Source: Blastobasis lacticolella
Taxonomy: Eukaryota; Arthropoda; Insecta; Lepidoptera; Blastobasidae
Length of the DNA: 64,000 nt
Assembly (NCBI GenBank): GCA_905147135.1
Contig: LR990044.1
Coordinates: forward strand, 13,396,122-13,460,121
Direction of reading: 5' to 3'
Made by a program: the position numbers and the translations under genes
Notes under the pieces: generated by a model
Database searches by the model: none
Seen by the model: the letters and a program-made list of their open reading frames with translations, nothing else
What the model was told of the DNA's origin: nothing
Shown here: positions 30,816-42,400 of the stretch, in pieces
How positions within the stretch are numbered: position 1 is the first letter of the stretch
How the letters are laid out: each line of letters begins with the position of its first letter

Positions 30816-33800
30816 GGAAAACCAGCAATTTGGCTCATTTATATTTGTTTACAATATAACTTAAAATCAAAATGTCTAGTCCTGCCCGATCAGCTTGCCC
30901 ACTCTGCCCTGGCTCTAATCGTCAAGCTCCAATCGACAGAGATGTTCAGTCTCGGGCTCCGCTATCCGCGCCGGATCGTAATGCTGTGCAGAGATTGGAT
31001 ACTTTGGGTGACCTCAAGTCAAATGTTTCAGTGTTGAAGCACATTCCGAAGGGGGCGAGGAATTTGGTGGCCGGGAAACTTAGGTCCATTATAGATAAGT
31101 GCCTTTTCTCTAATGGTGTTGATGATTGGTACCATTTGCTTTCTTTTTCGTATGCTGTCCTTAGAGTGCCGGACCATGGGGATCCTCGCTCGTTGACGGC
31201 AAAAGTTAAGGAGAACGTAGACAACGTAAACATGACATATACTGACGTAGGGAGTCGTAGGCAAACTTCAGTATCTAAGCGAATTGAGTCAAGGGTCTAC
31301 GATGGGGATTTAAGAGGTGCGGTCCGTTTGTTGGATTCTAAGGCATCGTTAGCACCACATTGTGAAGAGACTTTGGCCATTCTGCGTGACAAGCATCCTT
31401 CGCCTTCTCGGCCCCTGTCCATGCCGTCGTCACCGGATACGAGTTGTCCCACTTTGTCGGTGACTGCCGAGGATGTGTCGGATGCCATTGGGTCTTTTTA
31501 TAATGGATCGGCTGCTGGGCTCGATGGTCTCCGGCCGCAGCATTTAAAGGGGCTAATTTCGTTGTCCGCGGGTGATAACGGGTTACGGTTACAGGAGTCG
31601 TTTTTCGTTTTCTAAATGTTGAAGTATGCTCTGACCTATATGGTGCGACTTTGTGTGCTCTTAATAAGGGGGATGGTGGGGTGCGACCGATAGCGGTGGG
31701 AAGCGTATTTCGTAGGTTGGTGGCCAGGCTCGGTTGCCGTGCTGTAAGGGGGGAGATGGCAGCTTACCTTCAACCCCACCAGTTGGGGTTTGGGACGCCA
31801 CTTGGTTGTGAGGCCGCAATACACGCAACGAGGAGATTTTGTATGGATCTGGAGAGTGGTGGTGGTTATTAAATTGGACATCCGGAATGCCTTTAATACT
31901 GTTGAGAGGGACATCATACTTTCCGAGGTAAAGGAAACATTGCCCACTTTGTATCCATACCTCTTTCAGTGTTATAGTTCACCCAGTAAACTTTTTTATG
32001 GTGGTTCGTTGGTGAGTTCGGAGGTTGGGGCACAACAGGGAGATCCATTGGGGCCTTTACTGTTTAGTTTGGCAATTCATAAAGTTGTCAATTCTATTAA
32101 ATCACCTCTCAATTTGTGGTATTTGGATGAAGGGACCGTAGGGGGAACTCCGGATGCGGTGGTGGAAGACTTGGAGATGCTTTTGTTTAAATTTGTTGAT
32201 ATAGGTCTACAATTAAATACAACTAAATGTGAGTTTTATCATTCCGGGGTCGATATGGGTGTTTTCTTGCCCAGAATTAGGGCATTGATTCCGGGAATAA
32301 AAGAGGTGGACAAACCAAGTTTCACACTGCTCGGTTCACCCATTTTTAGTGAGGGGATTCCGGCTTTACTAGACTCCAAACAACAGTCACTCGTAGCGGT
32401 GCAGGAGAGTCTCAAGCATTTGACCTCACATGTTGCTTTGATTCTTCTTCGCAGTTGCTTTTCAATGCCGAGGTAAACCTACGCAGTAAGGACAACTCCG
32501 ACTTGGTGCTTCCCCCGCGAGGTTACTGACCTAGATAATATGCTGAAGGAGACGTTAGAGTCCATTGTGAACGTTAATTTAGAGGAGAAACAGTGGTGTC
32601 AAGCTGTGTTGCCAGTACGTCATGGAGGTCTTGGAGTACGTCGGGTGGAAGGGACGGGACTGGCGGCTTTTCTCGCTTCTGCGCATGGTGTAGTGGATCT
32701 GGTTACTCAAGTATTATCTACGCATGGTGACGAGATTACTATTCCGTTCGTGGGTGAGGCTTTGTCTGCTTGGGATGTGCTTTGTCCAGGTTCGGCATTA
32801 CCCGAGAATCAGTCTTCTCAGAGGGCTTGGGATGATGTTTACTCCACAGTGGTTATGCGGCAATTATGTGACGATGCTGCGGGGAGGGACCTCGCTCGGT
32901 TAAAGGCTGTTTTGAGGCCAGAGTCTGGGGCGTGGCTTCATGCCCTGCCATCGCCTCAGTTGGGGACTCTCTTGGACAGCAACACTGTGCGAGTGGCGGT
33001 CGCCTTAAGGCTGGGTTGCGCTATTTGTGAGCCTCACCAGTGCGTTTGTGGGGTAATGGTAGATGAGAGTGGAATCCATGGTCTGGGCTGCTTCAGGTCG
33101 GCAGGTCGCATGTCCAGGCATCATGCCTTTAACCAAATAATTAGGCGCGCGTTGGTATCCGCAAACATCCCGTGTATTTTAGAACCGCCGGGCTTGTGCA
33201 GAACAGACGGGAAGCGTCCTGATGGACTAACATTGATCCCCTGGAAACAAGGCCGGTGTTTGTTGTGGGATGCCACGTGTTGCTGTACGTATGCGGCAAG
33301 TCATTTGCCGGGGTCGACACAATCGGCAGGTTCAGCCGCAGAGACGGCGGCCCGAGCTAAGCACATTAAGTATGCTGGATTAAAATCGGCGTACCTGTTT
33401 GTTCCGGTGGCAGTGGAAACGGCGGGTGCATGGAGTTTGGAGGCTAAAATGTTTATTAGCGAAGTGGGTCGTCGTCTGCGAGAAAATGGATTGGGTCCAT
33501 GTTCTGGGTCCTACCTCGTGCAGCGGATATCTTTGGCAATACAGCGCGGCAATGCAGCTTCGATAATGGGCACTTTTGAGCGTGGCACTACTTGGGGAGG
33601 ACTATTCGAATAGTTTTCAACTTTATTTGACGATGTTTTATCACAGCAGATTATAATTATATTGCTCGTTTCTTTTTCCTTTATTTCTTTGACGTTTATT
33701 AGTTACCCTCATTTTGGACGAAGCATGATTGTGAATTAGTTTATGTTGACAGTTGTATTTTTGACATTGTTTTAACGTGACATGTATTTAAATTGCTTTA

Positions 33801-33830
33801 TGATTAATAAATATTTGGTTAGGTAGGTAC
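30816..33830 (+). mobile_element. Non-LTR retroelement with RT and restriction-like endonuclease motif, dead
   Basis: A reading frame starts at the ATG at 30872 with CPLC (zinc-finger remnant) and runs to a stop at 31615. The RT continues in two frames at 31651-31872 (GGVRPIAVGSVFRRL, QLGFGTPLGCEAA) and 31790-32476 (KLDIRNAFNTVERD, GAQQGDPLGPLLF, NLWYLDEGTVGG). An in-frame TAA at 32474 then precedes 32540-33613. The C-terminal part has a CCHC-like CEPHQCVCG...HGLGC...RH, and KRPDGLTLIP...WDAT resembling the PD-D core of restriction-like endonucleases in R2/R4-type LINEs. The RT palm reads YLDE where YLDD is expected. At least two frameshifts and one stop are present, so it is inactive. An AATAAA-like tail lies near 33806. 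Confidence 0.72.
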
Positions 33831-34245
33831 CCTATTTCACTCTCCGGCCCGTAAACTATATCTACGCAAAAATTCACATCGATCCGTTAGTCGTTAGAAA
33901 TGACTAAACTTTCGTGTATAAATAACAAAAATATTTATTTTTGGCACAATGTATGAGATAATATACATCTCGTGTACCTATCGGTATCATGTCCTTCACA
34001 TTATAATGTGCCTACATGATTTATTTATTTATACTTTATGCACAAACAGTACATTGGCGGACTTAAAGCTAAAATAGCATTATCCACCAGTCTACCAGGA
34101 GAGATAACAGTTGACAAAAGGTATGCGGTGCAGGAAGATTACTTACAGGTAAAGATTACACATAAACTTATTCAACCACAATAAAAATTTATAAAAATAA
34201 ATAAATAATAATAATAAATACACTAAAAGTTAAAAGTAGCAATAG
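33831..34245. other. Intergenic stretch
   Basis: A+T-rich, with AATAAATAATAATAATAAAT-like simple sequence near 34196. No exon was seen. Confidence 0.4.
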
Positions 34246-34293
34246 ATATTTTACACTAATAAATTAATTAATTAACTTATTAGTGTAAAATAT
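34246..34293. repeat. 17-bp perfect inverted repeat
   Basis: ATATTTTACACTAATAA at 34246-34262 is exactly complementary to 34277-34293. The 14-nt loop is AT-only except for one C. A short hairpin of unknown role. Confidence 0.7.
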
Positions 34294-34521
34294 AGAACTC
34301 ATGCAGAGTTACCCAAAATTCAGTGGCGTGCCTAGGGGTTCAGAGTAAGGCAAGCCGAGAGATGAAGTTTGTGTAGTTTTTACGGTTATTAAAAATAAAT
34401 CCATCCCCTTGCCACTCAATGATCAATCCTCACTTATCACTCTTCAGTTTTATACCAGCAATATAACTTGTGAGAGAGACAACCAACAATTCAATGAGTT
34501 TGGTAAACCGATCTATGAAAT

Positions 34522-34923
34522 GAGGAGTTTTCCAGTAGGTATTGATAGTTTGTTTCAAAAAGCATCAATAGATGGCGCTCCTACAATTTCGGTAATCTTC
34601 TTTAAATCTGTATGATGGTGGCAGTGATTTCATGCAGCCAAGTAATACTAAACTTGAAAATAAACTGTTTATTAATATAAACATAACTGTTAAAGGTTGA
34701 ACGAAGTGTAAAAATAAATATTTATAGAAGTTGGCACTATGTTCCATTATTATTACAACCTCTAAAATGATTGAAAAATATAATATTATCCAATACAACG
34801 TACCCAGGGTTTATATCCTGTTTGCTAAGAACCTATTTCAAGCGATTATCAATTACCAAAATTGTCGGGGCGCCATCTAGTTAGTGGTTAGGAATGCCTT
34901 AAATACCTATTGGAAAACTCCTC
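34522..34923 (+). mobile_element. AT-flanked MITE, copy 4
   Basis: The ends are GAGGAGTTTTCCAGTAGGTA and ATACCTATTGGAAAACTCCTC, flanked by AT at 34520-34521 and 34924-34925. The interior matches copies 2 and 3. It shows a few private substitutions, such as TTTCGGTAAT for TTTTGGTAAT. Confidence 0.88.
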
Positions 34924-34929
34924 ATTGTC

Positions 34930-35730
34930 TTATAAGCGATTTACTAATCTGAGAAATAGGTATAATAGGAATACATATAAGGAAATAATTTATTATTTTC
35001 TGAGAAATGATTAAAAACTTTACCTTTTCCATGCAAATCAAAACTTGTGCACATTTTAAACCATCACAAGGTACTTTACTTCGTCTATTGTTGATCAATC
35101 TAATAAAATCACTTTTACTACAAAACACTACACAAACACAACAAAAAACTAATAATTACTTATCCGCCCAAACGGCTCAAACAAAACAATAGTGAAGTTG
35201 GTACCTACGTAATAGTACGTATTACAGCATTCAACAAACGTACCTACTGCGCATGCGCGAAGTTGCCATTTTCAAAGATTCGTGTACAACTTCATACGCA
35301 TGCAGGGCTTAAAGTCTCGTACAATTTACTATACAAACAAACGTATAGTTACCTATATCTCATTATAGGACAGTTTTCATATGTAAGAAAGAGACATATC
35401 GGCCGGAATCAAAGCCCGCTTACAAGCCTGCGCGTGCGATTGAGATGACTGACCGAGTCTCAATTTCCTCAACTTGCGTGTGCGTTTGGATCTTGTTTCG
35501 TAACCTAGGCGCACGATGGCGCTGCTTCCCGGCGCGTAGTTTGAAAAGTATTAGGAGCGCGAACTTTTAATAGTTCGCGCTCGCATTACCTTTGATTTTT
35601 TATCGATAATTATTTTTATAAGGCAAGCCCGGTTTTTGGGCTTGTATGACAGTAACGCCACTGCTAAAATTATTCAGGTACTTAAGGCTTTATGAAGAAA
35701 AGGGAAGAAAAAGGAATAAAGGAACAAGGA
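34930..35730. other. Intergenic stretch
   Basis: No exon was recognised. A compact hairpin GAGCGCGAAC...GTTCGCGCTC lies near 35551-35578. Confidence 0.4.
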
Positions 35731-35734
35731 ATAA

Positions 35735-37400
35735 ATTAGGAGCTAAGGAGTGTTCAAGAAATGGTTATGTACTGCTCTCTTAAAACAGAATTTCCTAGAT
35801 ATTAATCTAATGTCAGGGGGAAGATCATTCCAGAGTCTCATCGCTGTTAAAGCAAACGAATTAGAAATAAACCCAGTCCGATGAAGAGGGAAATTCAATA
35901 AAAGATTGTTTGAAGAACGAAGATTACGGTCATGATTATCAGAGAGAAACTGGAATTTATATTTTAAGTATTTTGGAATATCTGGGTCGTGTAAAATTGA
36001 ATGAAGGAGAGAAAGAGTTCTTAAGTTACGGCGTTGTCGGATGGAAAGCCACTTGAGCTTAGCTCGGTAAACCGCGACATGATCATAAAACCAAACCAAA
36101 GATGAATCTTATGCAGTTGTTAAGAAGACGATCTAACTTACAGAGAAGGTCTTGGTTTACGCCAGTGTAGCATACATCGCCGTAATCAATGATAGGCAGA
36201 ATCAAAGATTGCACAAGTAGCAATTTGGTAGCAGGGGGAAGGAAAAATTTAAATCTATAGAGGGAACAAAGAGTCGCGGTGACCTTCCTGCTGACCTCTG
36301 TCACATGCGGTACCCAGCTGAGAGTGCTGTCAATGTAAAGCCCCAGATCCTTTACCTGGGAAGAGTACGGGATAATTGTACCATTGTAATGTAAAGGTGG
36401 CACCAGGGAGAGATCAAGGCGTTTAATTGCGTACGGGCTGCCCATAATAATAGCTTGGCATTTGGATGGATTGACCTGTATACCAAATCTTGATGACCAG
36501 ACCAGGATGGTTTGGAGCTCGCAGTCAAGGGACTAATTGCATCAGAAATGTTGGCAGCCTCAGCATTTGCATATATCTGGAGATCGTCAGCATATAGATG
36601 ATAGGAGCATTTTAAGTTTAGGGTCAGCTGGTTAATGAAAAGAATTCCACCTTGAGGCACGCCAGCATCAAGGTTGCACCAGCTAGAAGTTGACCCATCC
36701 GCTCGAACGGCTTGCTGTCGTCCACGGAGATAGGATGTGAACCAGTCCGTCACTGAGGATGATGCTCCAAGATGAGATAAAACAGCCAGTAGTATGTCAT
36801 GATCGACATTATTAAAAGCATTGGAGAAGTCTACCAATACAAGAGCCGTCAATCTAGTTCTCTCCAGGCTGTCCCTCACGTCTTCGGTAACTTTGAGTAA
36901 GGCCGTAGCCGTACTGGAACGGACTAATGAGTGCATTGGAGAAGACAAACGACGACACCTGCTTGTGGACAAGGGCCTCGAGAATTTTGGATAGATAAGG
37001 AAGAATAGAAATTTGTCTAAAATGGTTTAAGGAAGATGGAGAGGAAATTTTAGGGAGAGGAATGACCAATGCTTTACGCCACAAGTCAGGAAAAGAACAG
37101 GATGACAGAGAAAAGTTCACAATATGGGTCAAAATTGGAAGAACGGAGTTGAGAATATGACAAATCATGACTCTATTGATATCGTCACAACCCACAGCCT
37201 TGGAGTCCAAAGATGATAGCGTTTTTCTAACCTCATCCTCAGTGACTGGAGAAAAGTCGAACTTCTGACTTAAGGGTGGTGGCAGGGCAGCAATGTACAC
37301 ACACACGATAAGAATCGTCGATATTTTCATTAGCCTGTGCATTCTTTCATTCATTTTGATAGCTGAGTAGACTAAGTTGCCAATGCCTAGCCTTAAAAAA
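35735..37400 (-). mobile_element. CR1-superfamily LINE, 5'-truncated and degenerate
   Basis: The minus-strand pieces are in RT order. 36854-37405 has SLDSKAVGCDDINRVMI and WRKALVIPLPK. 36352-36972 has LVLVDFSNAFNNVDHDIL, AGVPQGGIL and the intact palm motif YHLYADDLQIY. 36083-36445 has SSQVKDLGLYIDSTLSW and ILPIIDYGDVCY. 35743-36099 has QFLSDNHDRNLRSSNNLL and ALTAMRLWNDLPPDI. The RDLGV(Y/F)IDS and LWNDLP blocks are typical of the CR1/jockey group. Frameshifts separate the pieces, and the endonuclease end is absent. Confidence 0.82.
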
Positions 37401-37970
37401 AGCATTTTTGACGCGTCGCTGGTGTATATTTACGATCTTTACGTATTTTTACCAAAGTGACTGATAAAGCTTGAGTTGCTATAGTATTAGCATAAGGATT
37501 GAAAAGACGCGTGAAGAGATATGGGTAATAATGGGTAAATTTATGAGGATAAGGATCTTGTTGACTTTTTATGCTTTTATAGTAACTGTTCAGCGGGGCT
37601 ATTAGCTAACTCAGTTGACAACTGTATTTGACACTAGATAATTCTACACCACGTCATCTACGTTGAAAACTGGCAATAGCGTCTACCAAATTAGAGTAGT
37701 GTCAGATTTTTTTATGTCAAATTCAGTTGTCCACTGAGATAGCCGATAGGCCCTCAGGTCCATAGTGGCCACAGCGGCTTGAAAATAAATACAAACTATA
37801 AAAATAAATTTGAAATTATGTTATTTATCTGTCAGTTTGACAGAAATGTCGTGATAAATATCGACTAGATACTAGACGCTCGATATATATCGCACGATAG
37901 TTGATAGGATCGTAGATTTCTGGATTTTCGGAAATCCTGTTATCCGTATCACGATTCGTGATACTCTAGG

Positions 37971-38029
37971 CTACACACTCGATAAATATCGTGATCCTGC
38001 GTGTATCACGATAAATATCGTGTGTGTAG
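37971..38029. repeat. Near-perfect hairpin of CGATAAATATCG motifs
   Basis: CTACACACTCGATAAATATC on the left pairs with GATAAATATCGTGTGTGTAG on the right around CCTGCGTGT. The CGATAAATATCG core is itself palindromic, so the structure is a palindrome made of two palindromes. Similar ATCGTGATAAATATCGACTA sequence occurs near 37848. Confidence 0.7.
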
Positions 38030-38144
38030 TATCCGCCTATGAGACCTTTTACAACAACGATCTCGACTCGCGCGTATTCTACGGATAGGACTGACCGAAT
38101 AAAAATACGCACGTGTCGAAATCGTCGTTGTGGAAGGGTTTTTA

Positions 38145-38245
38145 AGAGAGAGAGAGAGAAGAGAGAGAGAGAAGAGAGAGAGAGAAGAGAGAGAGAGAGA
38201 AGAGAGAGAGAGAGAAGAGAGAGAGAGAGAAGAGAGAGAGAGAAT
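38145..38245 (+). repeat. GA-rich microsatellite, about 100 bp
   Basis: Runs of (GA)n are interrupted at regular intervals by an extra A (GAGAGAGAGAGAGAA), giving a higher-order unit of about 14-16 bp. The strand is purely purine over about 100 bases. Confidence 0.9.
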
Positions 38246-38689
38246 TAATCTCGTATTAATAAATTATTAATTCAAAAGAAAATAAATAGTTTGTTTTGTA
38301 TAACACGTACTGAATAACCATGCAACTATCGATTCCAAGTTCTATGAGAATGGTAATCGATAATCGAATAGATTCATTAACGATTTTACACTACCCCATC
38401 CCTACTGTGAATTGTCAAAATTATCACGGCTGCTTGTCTATACAAGCCCAACGAATGCCTACGAAGGCCTATTGATCTTTATTTGGTCGCGTTTGTTAGA
38501 TCGTTTCTATGATCTTTTTTCTTCTATGATCCGTTTAGACTCAGCTTGCTTATGTAAATCTGGCAATGTCATAAATTTTTGTCTGTGGATACGACATTAT
38601 GTATATAAGCATTTATCATTATATCTTCTTTGGTTAACTGTCATCATATTCATAGTCTGTGGACTCTGTGGTCATCGGTATCTATAGTA

Positions 38690-39379
38690 ATCTGTGGTCA
38701 TCGGTGACTTTTGGATGACTTCTTGAATGGGTTGGGCGGTTGTTTTTATTCATTTTTTGTTTTTCTTTTATTTAAAACCTTGGATACCTCCCAAGTTAGC
38801 TGTTAGCCGGATATTAAAAGATTATTAGCGTATCTTGTGTGTATTGTGCTGTGCAGTGTGCAATCGACTTCAGTGTCTCAGGTTCAAGGCAACACAACAA
38901 GAGGTTCTCTCGTACACTAAACGACCAACGACCCATCCCATCTTTACACGTAAGAAAGCTAAAAACACTTTTACTGCCTATTGCTTTCTTCGTTATTGAA
39001 AACCGTATTAAAATCAGTGCAATAATATCTGAAAACAGCATAAAGATTCGTCAAATAGTTTCGAAGTTTTCTAAAAGCCGGGATTTACGCACCCGGTTTC
39101 TTTTGAAAAGTTTAAGTTTTCTTTGGACATGGGATCGTTCAAGAGGTATATTAGAGGTCCCTTTAGAGGTGGGCAACGCATTGGTGGTGCCCCTGGTATT
39201 GCTGATGTCTATAGGCGGCGGTAACCACTTTCCATCAGGTAGCCCGCTTGCGGGTTTGTCTGACCCGTTGCAAAAAGTTGCTATGCCCGAAACGTTTTAG
39301 GTTGACTCTGAGCCGTTTTTATCTTCATTTAGGTACTTTGAAGCAGATTTCGTTTCAAGTTGTAAGTTGTTTATTTCAG
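38690..39379 (+). other. Upstream region of the arrestin-domain gene
   Basis: This precedes the coding exon that begins after the TTATTTCAG acceptor at 39379, so a noncoding first exon should lie here or further left. Its position could not be set. A repeat segment at 39150-39262 matches the reverse complement of 17530-17560. Confidence 0.35.
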
Positions 39380-39401
39380 GTAGAAGAGGTACCCACTTAT
39401 A

Positions 39402-42400
39402 ATGAATAAAGCACTTCAATTCGCGAAGATTGTTTTGGATGATCCTCGGTCGGTGTATTATGCTGGGCAGCAGTTGGCTGGCTACATTGAGTGTTCGCTA
39501 ACACAACATCTTAATTTCACAGGTTAGTCATGATAGTGATGTAGATATGATTTACTTCCTTTATTGTTTGATTGGATATTTGTTTGACTTGTGGAGTGAA
39601 GTTTACAAGGACAAAGTTATAAAATTTTTTATACATTGTTGAGGAGATAAAATTGAAGTGATAAAAACATACATGTTCCGTAATATTACCGGTCTCACAA
39701 AAACATGTCATGCTCACCTGACTTGACACCAGACAACATTGCCTCAATCACTGCAATTTATTCCTAAAGAAAGACATTCACAAATTACATCTTTGAGGGC
39801 CAATTTTACTGCCCGATAAAGTAAAATACTACCAAATTAAAACAAACTGACTACTTCACTTTTATGAAGTCACAATACAATGAGCCAATGAACCTATCTC
39901 AAATAAATTTGGTATTCTGTAGGTACACAAACCTGATTGAAGTGGTCTTATGGTCGAATAGATTTTTTTTGTCCATGTACCAATGACTCTTTTCTGAGCT
40001 ATATATACATTTAGTTGAATGCTACCTCGATGCTTTTAGGGTAAAGGAAAACATTGTGATGAAACCTACACATTCAGGCTACTGAATGTGTAACTATGAT
40101 CCAATCCGCTCAGGTTCCTCTGGTAGCAGGGTCGCGGAGGTCAGATGGCAGTCGCTCCACTGTACTTATCTGTTCTGTAAAATTTTGGATCATGGTCAAG
40201 GCATCCCCGGCTTCAAGGTTTAAGATAATTTTAAGAAAAGCAGGTAAAAGGTGATCCTTGTACTTACCTTGGCATATAAGTATTGTTCTGTTGTATTCAA
40301 TGAGTTTTCGAGATAAAAGTACAATAAAACAGCAAATACTATTTTTGTACAATTATTTTCAATTCCACCACTTAATTAGTTTTAAGATAAGGCATTTAGT
40401 ACACAAAGCAGGTACATAAACGTCAAAGAAATATTATTTGCACCAATGAATGTTATCTCTTGGGCGGCTTATCTTTTCTATTTCATAATACATAATAATA
40501 CTATCTATACTTATTTTGCGAAAGTAAAAACACGAAAAAATCTATTGAAATTCTTGGGTAGGTTATAAATAAATAAAGTTTATTTATAAGTACATATGAT
40601 GACAAAAATAATCTACTTATTGAAAACCAAAAAAGTATGGACCCAATCGGCGACTGCCGGCTTGCACTCGCGTCGCACCAGCGCGGACTCGCCTGGCCGG
40701 GCGGCCGCACAGGCGTATTGTTTAATGCGGCGGCCATACAGCTGTGGGCATGACTCATTTCGCCGCGTTTATTAGCACCGCTCCTGTATCGTTGATATTT
40801 TGGCTCGCAGTAAAAGTGTTAAGACCTAACCAATAATGTAAAAGATTTAATACGTACAACACTATCAAGTCTGGGGCCCGACCGCTTATCTCTATTTTAA
40901 TGTTAACACCAACTCCCAAATGAGATGGCGATGCATCAAGCACAAGATGCATTAGTAACAAAATTGTGACGTTCAATTTGAGTTCGGAGGCCGGGCTCCT
41001 GTTCTGTTTCAATAGTAGTTAAAAAAAATATAAAATTTATGAATCAACTTATAAGATATTTAGAGTTAAAACTAACCAAACTAAATTTATTTTTTTCAGC
41101 TAATATTAATTTTATTGGAGAAGCTATTACAGTTTGGACAGAGACTGAGCAAGAGGAATATAATGGAATTAGAAGGACTAGAAATGTTGAATACAAGGGT
41201 AGAGAAGAATACTTTAATCACACACAACCTTTATATGGAGGAGGTGGAGGTATAAATTGCATATTTTCATAAAATGATAAATATAGCTTTTGCCCGTGAC
41301 TTTACAACCAAGCAACCATTTTAAATGACCTCTTTGATGTTAGTCCTACGAGGTCAAGCTGTATCTCCGGTACTACCTAACCGAATTAGATGAAACATGG
41401 GCTACATTTCAAGTTGGACAACCAAATTCTAAAAATTCTCAATCTAATACTATTTCTTCTTTGTCCTAAATTTTTTTTATGTAAATATATTTTTATTGTT
41501 TTATTATTTGTATAAATAGATGTATATACATAAGGCAGCACATCAACCTACCCACCAACAGTTTTAAAATAAGGTTCCAACAGATACAGAATTTACCATT
41601 ATATATATTGAATGTCACTGTAAAAAACATTGTATGAAAATTCTTACTATTGCCTATATCTGATTATGTAAATGACTAAAGTCCATGGGACTGAACTGCT
41701 GTTCTATATAAGTATACCTACGTTTAAGTTAGTTTGTAGGACAAATGTATTGCCCGGAGGGGATGGCATAGGGTAGGTAGGGATAGGGGCAACTGCCTAT
41801 CACATGCAGCATATGTACTGCACACTTGCTTAAAAGTCTGGTGGTAGTGTGGCGGCTAGGTCCCTCTTTTTCCTCAAATATGGATAAATTGGTAGATGGC
41901 TGCGCATGTCTTTATACTCGTGAATGGATGCTGCCTTGGTAGACTTGGCTTACTCTTGCTGTAGTTATAGGTACCTAGGTTTTTTAAGATATCTATCGCG
42001 GGATAAGGCGCGGTCCGGCTCTGTCACGCGTTGTCGGGCGCTGCCCGGCTCCTTCTGATATTGTCGGACACGGTCCGGTCAATGCCGGTGCGGGGGTGGG
42101 TGTGCTCCGGCCATGGGGCGGCCAACATGAAACTGTGTTTCCTTCCCACTTTCTAACCCTCCCCTTTTTGACGATTGAAAGAGATATTTAATGTCCTACA
42201 CAAAAAAGAAAAATTTTAATTTGATTTGTTTATGAAATGAGCTAGCATCACTAATAAGAATAAATACTTATTTGCAGTAATCTCACAACTCCCACCTGGA
42301 ACACATCAGGTGCCATTCAGCTTCCAACTGCCACATTCAATACCATCCACATTTACTGGCAGTCATGGGAACATTCGTTATAAAGTTGTAGCATACATTG

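Noticed and set aside
30872..31615. Considered as a domesticated host gene with a clean 247-codon frame
   Set aside because: It continues directly into broken RT frames in the expected order, so it is the 5' part of the retroelement.
38839..39300. 153-codon plus-strand frame upstream of the arrestin gene
   Set aside because: It runs into an interspersed repeat (GGTGGGCAACGC...CCATCAGGTAGCC), lacks a recognised domain and does not join the arrestin frame, which has an upstream in-frame stop.
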